Shown in pieces: positions 34,857 through 43,513 of a DNA stretch of 64,000 nt. Within the stretch, counting starts at the first letter, position 1. Every line of letters starts with the position of its first letter. The notes beneath the pieces were generated by a model. It searched no databases. It saw nothing but the letters and a program-made list of their open reading frames with translations, and had not been told where the DNA came from. Source of the stretch: Iodidimonas sp. SYSU 1G8 (GTDB taxonomy: Bacteria; Pseudomonadota; Alphaproteobacteria; SMXS01); contig NZ_JBBYXJ010000001.1 of NCBI RefSeq assembly GCF_039655775.1, positions 1,363,208 through 1,427,207 of the forward strand, written 5' to 3'. Position numbers and translations under genes: made by a program.

Positions 34857-35111
34857 TCTGCGCCGCGCGAATACCCCCTCTGCGTATTCGATCAATAAAA
34901 CATTCAGGGTTACAGATTTCGCCGTGACGAGATGGCGAACTCGTCAACAAATTTTCCAGTCCTCGCCGACCCCCGGTTTCAGCAACACCACTAGTCGCTT
35001 CGAGCAACAGCCAATCGGGTTTCTTTACGCCAGTATTACAGCATCGAAATCCTGCATGCCGGAGCCGAGATCATCGCCCCGGCAAGACCTGTAGACGGAG
35101 CGCGGCGCCCC
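34857..35111 (+). promoter_or_regulatory. Intergenic region before the Rieske-GS-TonB genes
   Basis: 255 bases without a gene. It starts with an imperfect hairpin (CGAATAC/GTATTCG at 34867-34889) lacking a T-run, and is AT-richer from 34890 to 35060. It most likely carries the promoter for the Rieske/GS-like pair, but I cannot name -35 and -10 elements with confidence. GGAG at 35097-35100 is a weak ribosome site for the next gene. Confidence 0.35.
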
Positions 35112-36446
35112 ATGATGAGCGAGGAGAAGAACAGGCTGATCACCCAGACCGGGGCAGGCACGGGCGGCGGAACCCTGCTGCGCCGCTACTGGCAGCCTGT
35201 GGCGCTTTCGCTCGAACTGGACGGCCCGCGTCCGGTCAAGCCGGTCCGGGTGCTGGGCGAGAACCTGGTATTGTTCCGCGACGAGGCGGGACAGATCGGC
35301 CTGATCGACCGCCATTGCCCGCACCGGGCGGCGGATTTGGCCTATGGCAGGCTTGAAGATGGCGGCCTGCGCTGCCTGTTCCACGGCTGGCTGTTCGGCG
35401 TCGATGGGCGCTGCCTCGACACGCCCGCCGAGCCGGCGCACCGCAAACTTCACGAGCGTATCCGGGCCCGCGCCTACCCGGTCCGGGAGAGGGGCGGCAT
35501 CATTTTCGCCTATCTGGGCGACCGGGAACCGCCCGCTTTCCCCGCCCTTGACTGCTTTTCGGCACCGGAAAGCCACATTTTCGCCTTCAAAGGGCTCATG
35601 GAATGCAACTGGTTGCAGGCTTTGGAGGTCGGAATCGACCCGGCGCACGCCTCGTTCCTGCACCGCTTCTTCCATGACGAGGGCGCCGACGACACATACG
35701 GCCGACAGTTCCGCGCGAACTCCGCGAACAGCGACATGCCCATGACTCGGGTGCTGCGCGACTACCCTCGACCGCGCATCGACGTGGAGCGTTCGGAGAT
35801 CGGGCTGCGGCTCAGCGCGCGGCGGGAGATCGACGGGGGGCACACCCATATCCGGGTGACCAATCTGCTGTTCCCGCAGGCGTTCGTCATTCCCATGTCG
35901 CCGGAGATGACGATCACCCAGTGGCATGTGCCGGTGGATGACGAGAACTGCTACTGGTACGCCATCTTCACCAGCTTCACCGGGCCGGTGGACAAGGAGG
36001 AGATGCGCCGCCAGCGGCTGCAGCTCTATACCCTGCCCGATTATCGCCCGCGCGTCGGGCGGCACAATGCCTATGGCTACGATCTGGGCGAGCAGCTGGC
36101 GCAGACCTATACGGGCATGGGCCACGACATCAACGTCCACGACCAGTGGGCGGTGGAATCGCAGGGGCGCATTCAGGACCGGACGCGCGAGAACCTGGGC
36201 ACGACGGACAAGGGCATCGTCGCCTACCGGCGGCTGCTGATGGCGGAAATCCGCAAGGCCTCGGCCGGTGAGCCGGTGCTGCTGGAGATCGGCGAGGCCG
36301 AGGCCGCCGCGATCACCGGGCCGGCGACCATCGACGGGATCGGCCCGACCGACGAGTGGGAGACGTACTGGCGCGACGCCGACCGCACCCGGCGCGAGGC
36401 CGCGCCCTGGTTCCCCGCTCCCGCCGAGGAAGCCAGCGCCCGATGA
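35112..36446 (+). CDS. Rieske oxygenase, phthalate 4,5-dioxygenase-like
   Basis: 444-residue single-subunit Rieske oxygenase. Cluster ligands C69, H71, C88 and H91 (HCPHRAADL ... CLFHGW). Mononuclear iron region NWLQALEVGIDPAHASFLH with H179 and H184. The layout matches the phthalate dioxygenase/vanillate demethylase group, which often carry out N- or O-demethylation or ring hydroxylation. Start at 35112 or the next codon. It overlaps the glutamine-synthetase-like gene by 4 bases (ATGA), so the two products are probably made together. No reductase gene is adjacent. Confidence 0.93.
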   Translation: MMSEEKNRLITQTGAGTGGGTLLRRYWQPVALSLELDGPRPVKPVRVLGENLVLFRDEAGQIGLIDRHCPHRAADLAYGRLEDGGLRCLFHGWLFGVDGRCLDTPAEPAHRKLHERIRARAYPVRERGGIIFAYLGDREPPAFPALDCFSAPESHIFAFKGLMECNWLQALEVGIDPAHASFLHRFFHDEGADDTYGRQFRANSANSDMPMTRVLRDYPRPRIDVERSEIGLRLSARREIDGGHTHIRVTNLLFPQAFVIPMSPEMTITQWHVPVDDENCYWYAIFTSFTGPVDKEEMRRQRLQLYTLPDYRPRVGRHNAYGYDLGEQLAQTYTGMGHDINVHDQWAVESQGRIQDRTRENLGTTDKGIVAYRRLLMAEIRKASAGEPVLLEIGEAEAAAITGPATIDGIGPTDEWETYWRDADRTRREAAPWFPAPAEEASAR

Positions 36447-37879
36447 GCTTCATCGCCCGCCATGATCTCTGGACCGACGCGCAGCGCCGCATGGCAGGCG
36501 AGCTGATGGCCCGCATCGAGCGGGACAAGATCGAGATCGTCCGGCTGTCCTTTCCCGACCTGCACGGCATCCTGCGCGGCAAGGCCCTGTTGCCGGACTC
36601 GCTGCCGGCGGCCCTGCGCGACGGCGTCTCGCTGACGTCGACCCTGCTGATGAAGGACACCTCGCACAAGACCGTGGTGCCCGTGTTCAGCGCGGATGCG
36701 GGGATCGGCATGCCGGAGATCCAGGGCGGGCGGGACATGATCATGGTGCCGGACCCGGCCAGTTTCCGGGTGCTGCCCTGGGCGGCCAATACGGGCTGGA
36801 TGCTGTGCGACCTCTATTTCCCGGACGGCCGCAAGGTGCCGTTCGCCACGAGGCATCTGTGCCGCGACATGCTGGCGCGGCTCCGCGAGGCCGGATACGG
36901 CTTCATGTCGGGGCTCGAGGTCGAGTTCCACATCACCCGCATGGCCGACGCGCGGCTGGCGCTCGAGGATGCCGGGCAGCCTGGGACGCCGCCGGAGGTG
37001 AGCCTGCTGCATCAGGGCTACAACTACCTGACCGAGATCACCCTGGACCGGATGGAGCCGATCCTGGAGATCCTGCGCCGCGATCTGGTGGCGCTGGGGC
37101 TGCCGCTATCGTCCATCGAGGTGGAGTTCGGGCCAAGCCAGTGCGAATTCGTCTTCCGCGCCGCCGCCGGCATGCAGCCGGCCGACGACATGGTGCTGTT
37201 CCGCAGCGCCGTGAAGCAGATCTGCACGCGGCATGGCTATCACGCCAGCTTCATGTGCCGCCCGGCCCTGCCGCAGGCCATGTCGAGCGGCTGGCACATG
37301 CACCAGTCGCTGACCGACCTTACGGGCGGCAATGCCTTCGCGCCGGCGGCCAATGAGGATGGTCCGCTCTCGGCGCTGGGCATGCACTATCTGGCGGGAC
37401 TGCTGGACGGGGCCGCCGAGGCCGTCGCCTTCACGACGCCGACGGTGAATGGCTACAAGCGCTACCGCGCCAACTCGCTCGCGCCCGACAGGATCGCCTG
37501 GGCGCGCGACAATCGCGGCGCGCTGCTGCGTGTCATCGAGGGCACCAGCCCGGCGGCGTGCCGCATCGAGAACCGCGCGGGAGAACCGGCCGCCAACCCG
37601 TATCTCTATCTGGCCTCGCAGGCCGCGACGGGTCTCGCCGGCATTCGCGCGGGCGCACAGCCGCCCGCCGCCGTGGACGCGCCCTACCAGAGCGAGGCGC
37701 GCATGCTGCCGACCAGCCTGGAGGCGGCGCTGGCCACGCTGCAGCACGGCGCGATCCTGCGCGGCGCCTTCGGCGACGGCTTCATCGAGTATTACCTGAC
37801 GATCAAGAAGGCCGAAGTGGCCCGTTACAACGCGCATGTATCCGATTGGGAACAGCGCGAATACTTTGGATTATTTTAA
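36443..37879 (+). CDS. Glutamine synthetase-like gamma-glutamyl ligase
   Basis: 478-residue GS-fold ligase. Recognisable parts: a short beta-grasp N-terminal domain (DKIEIVRLSFPDLHGILRGK), FMSGLEVEFH (metal glutamates), SSIEVEFGPSQCEF, the SSGWHMHQSL metal/ATP motif and NGYKRYRANSLAPDRIAWA. Such homologues include true GS, PuuA (gamma-glutamylpolyamine), IpuC (isopropylamine) and aniline-converting enzymes, which join glutamate to an amine using ATP. The 4-base overlap with a Rieske oxygenase recalls aniline-type pathways in which glutamylation comes before dioxygenation. The amine substrate is not known. Confidence 0.9.
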   Translation: MSFIARHDLWTDAQRRMAGELMARIERDKIEIVRLSFPDLHGILRGKALLPDSLPAALRDGVSLTSTLLMKDTSHKTVVPVFSADAGIGMPEIQGGRDMIMVPDPASFRVLPWAANTGWMLCDLYFPDGRKVPFATRHLCRDMLARLREAGYGFMSGLEVEFHITRMADARLALEDAGQPGTPPEVSLLHQGYNYLTEITLDRMEPILEILRRDLVALGLPLSSIEVEFGPSQCEFVFRAAAGMQPADDMVLFRSAVKQICTRHGYHASFMCRPALPQAMSSGWHMHQSLTDLTGGNAFAPAANEDGPLSALGMHYLAGLLDGAAEAVAFTTPTVNGYKRYRANSLAPDRIAWARDNRGALLRVIEGTSPAACRIENRAGEPAANPYLYLASQAATGLAGIRAGAQPPAAVDAPYQSEARMLPTSLEAALATLQHGAILRGAFGDGFIEYYLTIKKAEVARYNAHVSDWEQREYFGLF

Positions 37880-37981
37880 TATGAGTGGGCGCTCGCAGTG
37901 ATGACTCGAAGAAATATTGCAAACAACAAGGGTGTGGGTGGTCGACTAAACGGGGTCATCGCCAGCAACGGGAGCGTCACC

Positions 37982-40363
37982 ATGAAACGCAAGACCAATA
38001 TTTCCGGCAACACAAGGGACGGAAACACGACAAGGCGGGCCCTCAACCGGCTCGCCGCCACCTCGGCGCTGATCCTGATCGCGCCGTTCGCCCAGCCTGC
38101 CTGGGCCCAGGAGACGCAAGTCGCCGACGCGGCGCCGCCGCCTTCCGCCGGGGGCGGATCGCAGATGGCGCCGGATTCGGTGATCGTCACGGCCCAGCGC
38201 CGCGAGGAAAACATCCTCAAGGTGCCGCTGTCGGTGACCAGCTATTCGCCCGAGATCATGGACAAGCAGGGCGTGCGCGACATCAACGACATCTCGCGCC
38301 TGACGCCCAGCCTGCGCTTCACCCGCACCGCGGGCGTGGCCGGCAACAATGGCGCCAACATCTCCATCCGCGGCGTGTTCTCGGACGTGGGATCGGCGAC
38401 CACCGCCATCTATATCGACGAAACGCCGATCCAGATCCGCAGCGTCGGCTATTTCAGCGGCAATCCCTATCCCCGCGTGTTCGACCTGGACCGCGTCGAA
38501 GTGCTGCGCGGCCCGCAGGGCACCCTGTTCGGCGCGGGCGCCATGGGCGGCGCGGTGCGCTTCATCACCAAGCAGCCCAGCTTCAGCGATGTCAGCATCT
38601 ATGGCAGGAGCGAAATCTCCACCACCAAGAACGGCAGCGAGAGCTACGAGGCGGGCGCGGCGCTGGGCATGCCGATCAACGACAAGGTCGCCTTCCAGGC
38701 CAGCGCCTGGTACCGCCATGATGGCGGCTACATCGACCGGGTCGCGCCGGTGACCCAGGCCCCGGTGGAGAAGGACATCAACTCCGAGGACACCTATGCC
38801 GCCCGGCTGGCGTTCGGTTTCCGGCCCACGGACAATCTAACCATCACGCCGTCGATCTATTACCAGCGGCTCGAGAGCGAGGGCCGCGACCAGTACTGGG
38901 AGCAGTACACCGACACGCGGACCAGCGACTACAAGACCGGCATCTACAACAGCGAGCCCAGCCAGGATGAGTTCTACCTGGCGGCCGTGAAGATCGAATA
39001 TGATCTGGACAGCATCTCGATCATCTCCAACACGTCCTACTTCGATCGCGACCAGAGCCAGACGCTCGACTACATCACCTATCTGAGCTCGCTGCGCAGC
39101 GGCAATCCGTTCGGCTTCTATGGCAACAAGGATCCATCGAACGGCACGGCCAACCAGGACACCGGCCAGCAGAACTTCACCCAGGAAATCCGCATCCAGT
39201 CGACGGACACGGACGCCTTCATCTCGTGGCTGGTGGGCGGCTATTATTCCAACGCCAAGCAATGGTTCCAGAACCTGTCGGAATCCGGCCGCATCCCCGG
39301 CACCATCTCGGCCGGCTTTCCCCAATATCTCGGCCGCTACAACCTGATCGAGCAGATCCGGGCCAAGGACGAGCAGTTCGCCGGCTTCGGCAGCATCGAC
39401 GTGCGGCCGACCGACGCCCTCAAGCTGACCGCCGGCTTCCGCTATACCAAGAACACCTTCGACTTCTGGAACCTGCGCGACGGCCCGACCAACAGCGGCG
39501 TGGAGACCATCGATGCCGCCATCCAGAAGGGCTCGGCGTTCACGCCCCGCTTCGTCGCCTCCTATGACCTGACCGAGCGCAACATGCTCTATGCGGCGGC
39601 CAGCAAGGGCTTCCGGCAGGGCGGCGGCCAGCGCCTCGTCGATCCCAACTTCTGCGCCGCCGATCTGGCGACGCTCGGGCTGACGCAGAGCCCGCGCGAT
39701 TTCCAGTCCGATACGCTGTGGAGCTATGAAGTCGGCACCAAGAATTCGCTGATGAACGGCAAGCTGGTCATCGACATCAACGCCTTCATGATCAAGTGGA
39801 AGAACATCCAGCAGGTCATCCGCCTGCCGACCTGCAGCTTCTCCTTCGTGGCCAATCTGGGCAACGCCACCGCCAAAGGCGTCGACGCCTCGATCTCCTA
39901 CATGCCGTTCGACGGCCTGACCCTGAACGCCAATTTGGGCTACAACCAGAACAAGTACAATCAGGACGTGTTCGGCGGCAACGGCCTGCTGCTGCGCGGC
40001 GAAGGCGACTATATCGGCGGGCCGAACTTTACCGGCTCGGTCTCCGGCCAGTACGATTTCGACATCGGCGACGGCACGGAAGGCTATATCCGCGCCGACT
40101 ACAGCTTCGCCGGCAAGAACAACGACCCCAACCCGCTGGTCTTCGGCTATGACGCCAACCTGCCGGCCCTGGGCAGCACCCACTATGTCTCCATGCGGGC
40201 CGGCGTGCGGTTCTCCAACATCGACCTGTCGGTGTTCGTCGACAATCTGACCAACACCAAGGCGCCGCTGTCCCGCTCGCACGACACGCTGACGTCATCG
40301 CTCTACTACGTGGAATCCTATCGTCCGATGACCGTCGGCCTGACGGTCCACTACCGCTACTGA
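37982..40363 (+). CDS. TonB-dependent receptor
   Basis: 793-residue outer-membrane receptor, complete. The signal peptide ends about residue 44 (LIAPFAQPAWAQ); the plug starts DSVIVTAQRREENILKVPLS and contains ISIRGVF and VEVLRGPQGTLFGAGAMGG; the barrel ends with the canonical aromatic terminus VGLTVHYRY. ATG at 37982 is preferred over an in-frame start 84 bases upstream because it yields a normal leader and GGGAG lies upstream. It follows the Rieske/GS pair by about 100 bases and is closed by a strong terminator; it likely imports the substrate of these enzymes (inference). Confidence 0.95.
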   Translation: MKRKTNISGNTRDGNTTRRALNRLAATSALILIAPFAQPAWAQETQVADAAPPPSAGGGSQMAPDSVIVTAQRREENILKVPLSVTSYSPEIMDKQGVRDINDISRLTPSLRFTRTAGVAGNNGANISIRGVFSDVGSATTAIYIDETPIQIRSVGYFSGNPYPRVFDLDRVEVLRGPQGTLFGAGAMGGAVRFITKQPSFSDVSIYGRSEISTTKNGSESYEAGAALGMPINDKVAFQASAWYRHDGGYIDRVAPVTQAPVEKDINSEDTYAARLAFGFRPTDNLTITPSIYYQRLESEGRDQYWEQYTDTRTSDYKTGIYNSEPSQDEFYLAAVKIEYDLDSISIISNTSYFDRDQSQTLDYITYLSSLRSGNPFGFYGNKDPSNGTANQDTGQQNFTQEIRIQSTDTDAFISWLVGGYYSNAKQWFQNLSESGRIPGTISAGFPQYLGRYNLIEQIRAKDEQFAGFGSIDVRPTDALKLTAGFRYTKNTFDFWNLRDGPTNSGVETIDAAIQKGSAFTPRFVASYDLTERNMLYAAASKGFRQGGGQRLVDPNFCAADLATLGLTQSPRDFQSDTLWSYEVGTKNSLMNGKLVIDINAFMIKWKNIQQVIRLPTCSFSFVANLGNATAKGVDASISYMPFDGLTLNANLGYNQNKYNQDVFGGNGLLLRGEGDYIGGPNFTGSVSGQYDFDIGDGTEGYIRADYSFAGKNNDPNPLVFGYDANLPALGSTHYVSMRAGVRFSNIDLSVFVDNLTNTKAPLSRSHDTLTSSLYYVESYRPMTVGLTVHYRY

Positions 40364-40413
40364 GCGGCGAGGCGCCGCAGGCACCCGCCTCGGCGCACTC
40401 CCGCAGGGCCAGA

Positions 40414-40446
40414 GGGGCCGCCCGGCAACGGGCGGCCCCTTTTTTT
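40414..40446 (+). terminator. Intrinsic terminator
   Basis: GGGGCCGCCCG / CGGGCGGCCCC, an 11-bp perfect stem with a GCAA loop, followed by seven T residues. It lies 51 bases after the TonB receptor stop and marks the right edge of the first catabolic region. Confidence 0.95.
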
Positions 40447-40586
40447 GCTGGTGATTGTAGGTTTTGCATATCCAGGCTTCAAAAGGCCTGCGGGTAGAGC
40501 CGCCTCTGGCTCGGCGATGCCGCTCGCATATCGTTTATGCTGCCCCAGAGGGTGTGGCAAACGGGCACTGGTGCAGAGAACTATAA

Positions 40587-40967
40587 TTAAGCCGAGTCCG
40601 GCCGACGCTTGAAGCCCAATATAGCCCAGTAGAATCCGCCACCTAGCAACAGAACCGCCAGTGGCGGAAGCAGGGCTTGCTGCGCCAACGACAACGCTGC
40701 TTCTAACCTGTAGTTGGTATTCGTGTCGGCCTTCGGAGAATTCACAGGAACCCAGTCATCCACCACATAGCCCGGCGGGAGCTTCGCAATTCTTTCTAAC
40801 TCTTCGGTGGAAAGCTTCGATGGATCGTCTGATAGCGGAGGCGCAAGCACATATACAGGCGCTGTCCCCAACACGTGCGGGGTATCGTCAGACGCGATGG
40901 AAACGAATACCAGCCAGATTGCCGAAAGGACCAGCCAGACACGTAACAGTCCACGCCCCCAACTCAT
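40587..40967 (-). CDS. Small two-helix membrane protein, unknown
   Basis: 126 residues with two membrane segments: about 8-26 (LRVWLVLSAIWLVFVSIA) and about 98-118 (LPPLAVLLLGGGFYWAILGF), with a short soluble domain of about 70 residues between them. ATG at 40967 has GGGGAG upstream. Its start overlaps the stop of the upstream fragment (40964-41110) by 3 bases in ATGA form, so both came from one operon. No function can be assigned; an immunity or lysis-related role is conceivable because of the location at the edge of the toxin island. Confidence 0.7.
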   Translation of the reverse strand: MSWGRGLLRVWLVLSAIWLVFVSIASDDTPHVLGTAPVYVLAPPLSDDPSKLSTEELERIAKLPPGYVVDDWVPVNSPKADTNTNYRLEAALSLAQQALLPPLAVLLLGGGFYWAILGFKRRPDSA

Positions 40968-41110
40968 TCCGCACTCCCCTGCTTCCCGGTCTTGGCCGGA
41001 GCCGTGCACTTCATAGTCTCGCGGATTTCCACCTCATCCTCACCGCAACTCGCTTCTCGATAGGCGTCGACGAAACAGTCACGCTGGGAACTTGGGGCCG
41101 ATTCCAGCAT
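40964..41110 (-). pseudogene. C-terminal gene fragment, truncated at repeat
   Basis: An open frame of 48 codons (MLESAPSSQRDCFVDAYREA ...; two cysteines, acidic middle, ending QGSAE) that ends in an ATGA overlap with the two-helix protein. The frame continues upstream for five codons (LKKPE) and then meets TAG exactly where the short repeat at 41130 begins. I read it as the tail of an older gene whose beginning was replaced by recombination at the repeat. It is too short for automatic gene calls; whether it is translated is unknown. Confidence 0.5.
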
Positions 41111-41129
41111 TTCTGGCTTCTTCAGCTAG

Positions 41130-41188
41130 GGTGACACTGCACTTAATCATTCTGTCAGCATCATTCTTTCAGCGCCGTGTGGCAGGGC
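41130..41188 (-). repeat. Cassette-edge repeat, copy A1
   Basis: On the minus strand it reads GCCCTGCCACACGGCGCTGA, then 22 variable bases, then TTAAGTGCAGTGTCACC. Both conserved blocks recur at 45375-45418 in the same order with a shorter spacer. An inverted copy of the second block is at 41251. Its inner end coincides with the truncation point of the fragment at 40964-41110. Confidence 0.8.
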
Positions 41189-41250
41189 AAGAATAAAGAC
41201 GGCGGCGAGACGAGAGATGTCCCACTATCGCCCGATAGCCTTTCCACTAA

Positions 41251-41267
41251 TTGAGTGCACTGTCACC
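41251..41267 (+). repeat. Cassette-edge repeat, copy A2 (core block only)
   Basis: TTGAGTGCACTGTCACC on the plus strand, differing from TTAAGTGCAGTGTCACC at two positions. It is in inverted orientation to copy A1, 104 bases away, and forms the first codons of the small open frame 41251-41448. Confidence 0.75.
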
Positions 41268-41448
41268 GGAATCTTGGCTAATTGCTATACAGGAACGCGA
41301 CTGGGTCTGGTGGGGCGGTGAGAAGTCAGAAAATATGGGGCGCATCGTTCTAGATGTGACGGGTATTCCACCTCGGATCGATGCTTTTAGGCAAATCTTG
41401 CTGGCTGCCGGTGCTCAGATTTTATCCGAGGAAGACGATTGGGTATAA
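41251..41448 (+). CDS. Small acidic ORF starting inside a repeat, possible immunity-gene remnant
   Basis: 65 codons; the sequence after the repeat (SPESWLIAIQERDWVWWGGE, then GRIVLDVTGIPPRIDAFRQI and ending LSEEDDWV) looks like a genuine protein tail with normal codon use. The start codon would be a TTG in the repeat and there is no clear ribosome site, so the frame is probably a 5'-truncated gene. The 3' end overlaps the end of the DUF4291 gene on the other strand by 34 bases. Function unknown; the acidic character and place suggest an immunity relic. Confidence 0.5.
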   Translation: MSALSPESWLIAIQERDWVWWGGEKSENMGRIVLDVTGIPPRIDAFRQILLAAGAQILSEEDDWV

Positions 41449-42002
41449 ACGCGTTCGGTGGGCAGCATCGTGTTTGCAAGATCAAGTTGACCCCGCTCGA
41501 CAAGGCCGTGAATCGTGTGCGTAAGATCGGTGATGTCCGTGATCTTTTGAATCCACTGGCTAACGTAAAGCGGTACCGCTTCGCCACCGACCCCGACTTG
41601 AATTGTACGATACGATAGCGGTTGAAGGAGCAGATCGCGCTCGGGGTCCCATTGAATCCGAACCGGCGAATCTGCCTTCAGCTTGGCCCATTCCTCTTTG
41701 CTCATCGAAGGCTCCGGGCGGCTCGCGCAACTGTGTGACAAGGCCCAATCAAAGCCTTCGCGGGCGATGTCGATCGCCAAAATCCGGCTTTGCCCCGCAT
41801 CTTTGCAGCCCCATCCTGCGCGATACATCATCCATAGGAATGACGGTTTGATCCACGTCATCCGAGTCATGCTGAAGGGGGGTGACACGAACGTGCCGGC
41901 AGCCAGAGCGGTGTCGGCAATCTTGTCGTTATAGGCCTGATAAACGCGGATCGTACGCTCGTCAAAGAAGGCCCGAATCTGATTATTCGACGTAAAATTC
42001 AT
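41415..42002 (-). CDS. DUF4291 family protein
   Basis: 195 residues matching the DUF4291 pattern: IRAFFDERTIRVYQAYNDKI, TFVSPPFSMTRMTWIKPSFL, WMMYRAGWGCK, ILAIDIAREGFDWALSHSC and SPVRIQWDPERDLLLQPLSY, ending ITDITDLTHTIHGLVERGQ. ATG at 42002 is chosen because the family domain begins there. The molecular function is not established. In this window it lies beside toxin/immunity genes and an IS element, which would fit cargo of a mobile cassette, but DUF4291 genes also occur elsewhere. Confidence 0.88.
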   Translation of the reverse strand: MNFTSNNQIRAFFDERTIRVYQAYNDKIADTALAAGTFVSPPFSMTRMTWIKPSFLWMMYRAGWGCKDAGQSRILAIDIAREGFDWALSHSCASRPEPSMSKEEWAKLKADSPVRIQWDPERDLLLQPLSYRTIQVGVGGEAVPLYVSQWIQKITDITDLTHTIHGLVERGQLDLANTMLPTERVYTQSSSSDKI

Positions 42003-42190
42003 AGTCGAGTAGCATTTACAGACCGGTGGGAGCGAGGACAAGGCAATACTTGTAAGGCCTGCTAAACCCCCTTCTTCACAAATTTGGCCCATGCCCCGGA
42101 TCGGTGCATCGGAGCGCTAGACCGATCGGCACACCCCACGTGAGGGCTCGAGTTACGGTGATGGTGTGGACGGCCCCTCCTTGGAGCGAA

Positions 42191-43042
42191 CTCTAGGTGA
42201 CCGACTCATAACTGCGCAACCAGATGCGGATTGAAGCAAGCTGGACGGAAGCGAGGAAGTTGTCGTCGCGCTTGTCGTATCGGGTGGCGACGGCTCTGAA
42301 GTGTTTGAGTTTGTTAAAGAAGCGTTCGACGGCGTTGCGCTGTCGGTAGACCCATGCGCTATACGGGAAAGTTTTCACACGGTTCGGCATGGCGCGGATA
42401 TTGGCCCACGCGCCCCGCTCCGCCATCGCGGCGCGCAGGGCGTCGCCGTCATAGGCCCGGTCGGCGAGCAGGATGTGCCCGGCCTTGACGGTCTCGAACA
42501 TGTCGGCGGCCGAGCGTCCGTCATGAGCCTGGCCCTCGGTCAGCTTGAGGCGGATCGGACGGCCCTCGACGTCGACAAGCGCATGTATCTTGGTGGTCAG
42601 GCCGCCGCGCGAGCGACCCATGCAACGGGATCGCTCGGCTTTTTTTGGCCATTGGCGGCGTGCTGGTGGACGCGGATCGAGGATGAGTCGATCATCTGCA
42701 CGTCACCGTCGTAAGCGGCTGATATGGCTTCGAGAATGCGCGCCCAATGGCCACCCCGACGCCACCGGTTGAACCGGTTGACGCAGGTCGTGTGCGGACC
42801 GTAGCGCGCCGGAATGTCAGCCCAGGGAGCACCCGTGCGAAGCCGCCAGAAGATACCGTTAAGCACCTTACGGTCATCGGCGCGCGGCACCCCGCGCACC
42901 TTCGTTGGGAGATGTGGCTGGATCACCGACCACTCGAAATCTGTCAGATCGAAACGCGCCATGACCGCCTCCTGCCGATTGCAGAAAGGGAATCACAACG
43001 ACCCACATTTGGGAATCCCATTTATGGGTATGTGACCTAGAG
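42191..43042 (-). mobile_element. IS5-family (IS427-like) insertion sequence
   Basis: About 852 bases bounded by imperfect 24-base inverted repeats: 42191-42214 and the complement of 43019-43042, matching at 18 of 24 positions and both starting CTCTAGGT. CTAG at both ends may be the duplicated target, in which case the element proper starts at GGT. It encodes one transposase in two frames. The element looks intact. It lies between the DUF4291 gene and the toxin/immunity genes. Confidence 0.9.
42193..42962 (-). CDS. IS5-family DDE transposase, programmed frameshift
   Basis: Two overlapping frames: the first (42962-42597) starts MARFDLTDFEWSVIQPHLP and holds the first catalytic Asp in VQMIDSSSIRVHQ; the second (to 42193) holds the second Asp in LLADRAYDGDALR and the Glu in RNAVERFFNKLKHFRAVATRYDK. 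A run of seven A residues (complement of 42640-42646) in AATGGCCAAAAAAAGCC is the likely -1 slippery site; slipping there joins QKK to AERSRCMGRSRGGL and gives about 256 aa. All three DDE residues are present, so the enzyme could be active. Confidence 0.92.
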
Positions 43043-43513
43043 GGGAGCGACCGCCCACCTCGCTGGCCGAAGGCCCTACGCCGGCGCGCAAAGCGCGCCG
43101 ACCGCATTGCCGGGCCGCAGGCACGGCGGGAGCGGCAGCGACCTGGCTGCCTCGCGCAGCCATCATCCACCCCCTCTACGGGCAGCGCCGTCGCCTCATC
43201 AATTGGGATCATTGGATAATTTGGCTCGGGCGACGGCAGGGCAGTTTCAGCGACGGCGCTTATTGCCCTGATAGATCAACCACATGCGCCACAAGCGACG
43301 GCGGTGCTTTTATCTTGCCGTACATTCCCGCCACCCCCGCAGTCTCGCGACGGTGCCGGTAATTGTGGAAGCGATTCAACCGCTTGGCGCCAACATGGCA
43401 CCAGGTGTCTCCCCCATGGTGCCATCTATCTCCCTAAAAAATGATGTGCAGACCACAGCTTAGCAGTGGGTAGGAGCCACTGCTTTTATCTTGCACTCAC
43501 TCCAGACCCCCTT
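43043..43513. other. Gene-free stretch with stem-loop and short direct repeat
   Basis: 470 bases with no supportable gene. Contains a perfect 9-bp stem ATGGCACCA / TGGTGCCAT (43395-43403 and 43417-43425) with a 13-base loop and no T-run, and a 14-base exact direct repeat TGCTTTTATCTTGC at 43305-43318 and 43481-43494. The first 150 bases are very GC-rich and the remainder mixed. It looks like rearranged DNA left beside the IS element. Confidence 0.5.

Noticed and set aside
34867..34889. Inverted repeat CGAATAC/GTATTCG after the ALDH gene as a terminator
   Set aside because: The stem is weak and no T-run follows, so it was not called.
43140..43240. Short stretch reading IIHPLYGQRRRLINW, recalling a small protein that accompanies integrase/transposase genes
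   Set aside because: Similarity fades after about 15 residues, no start or stop frame supports it, and the stretch is too short to assign.
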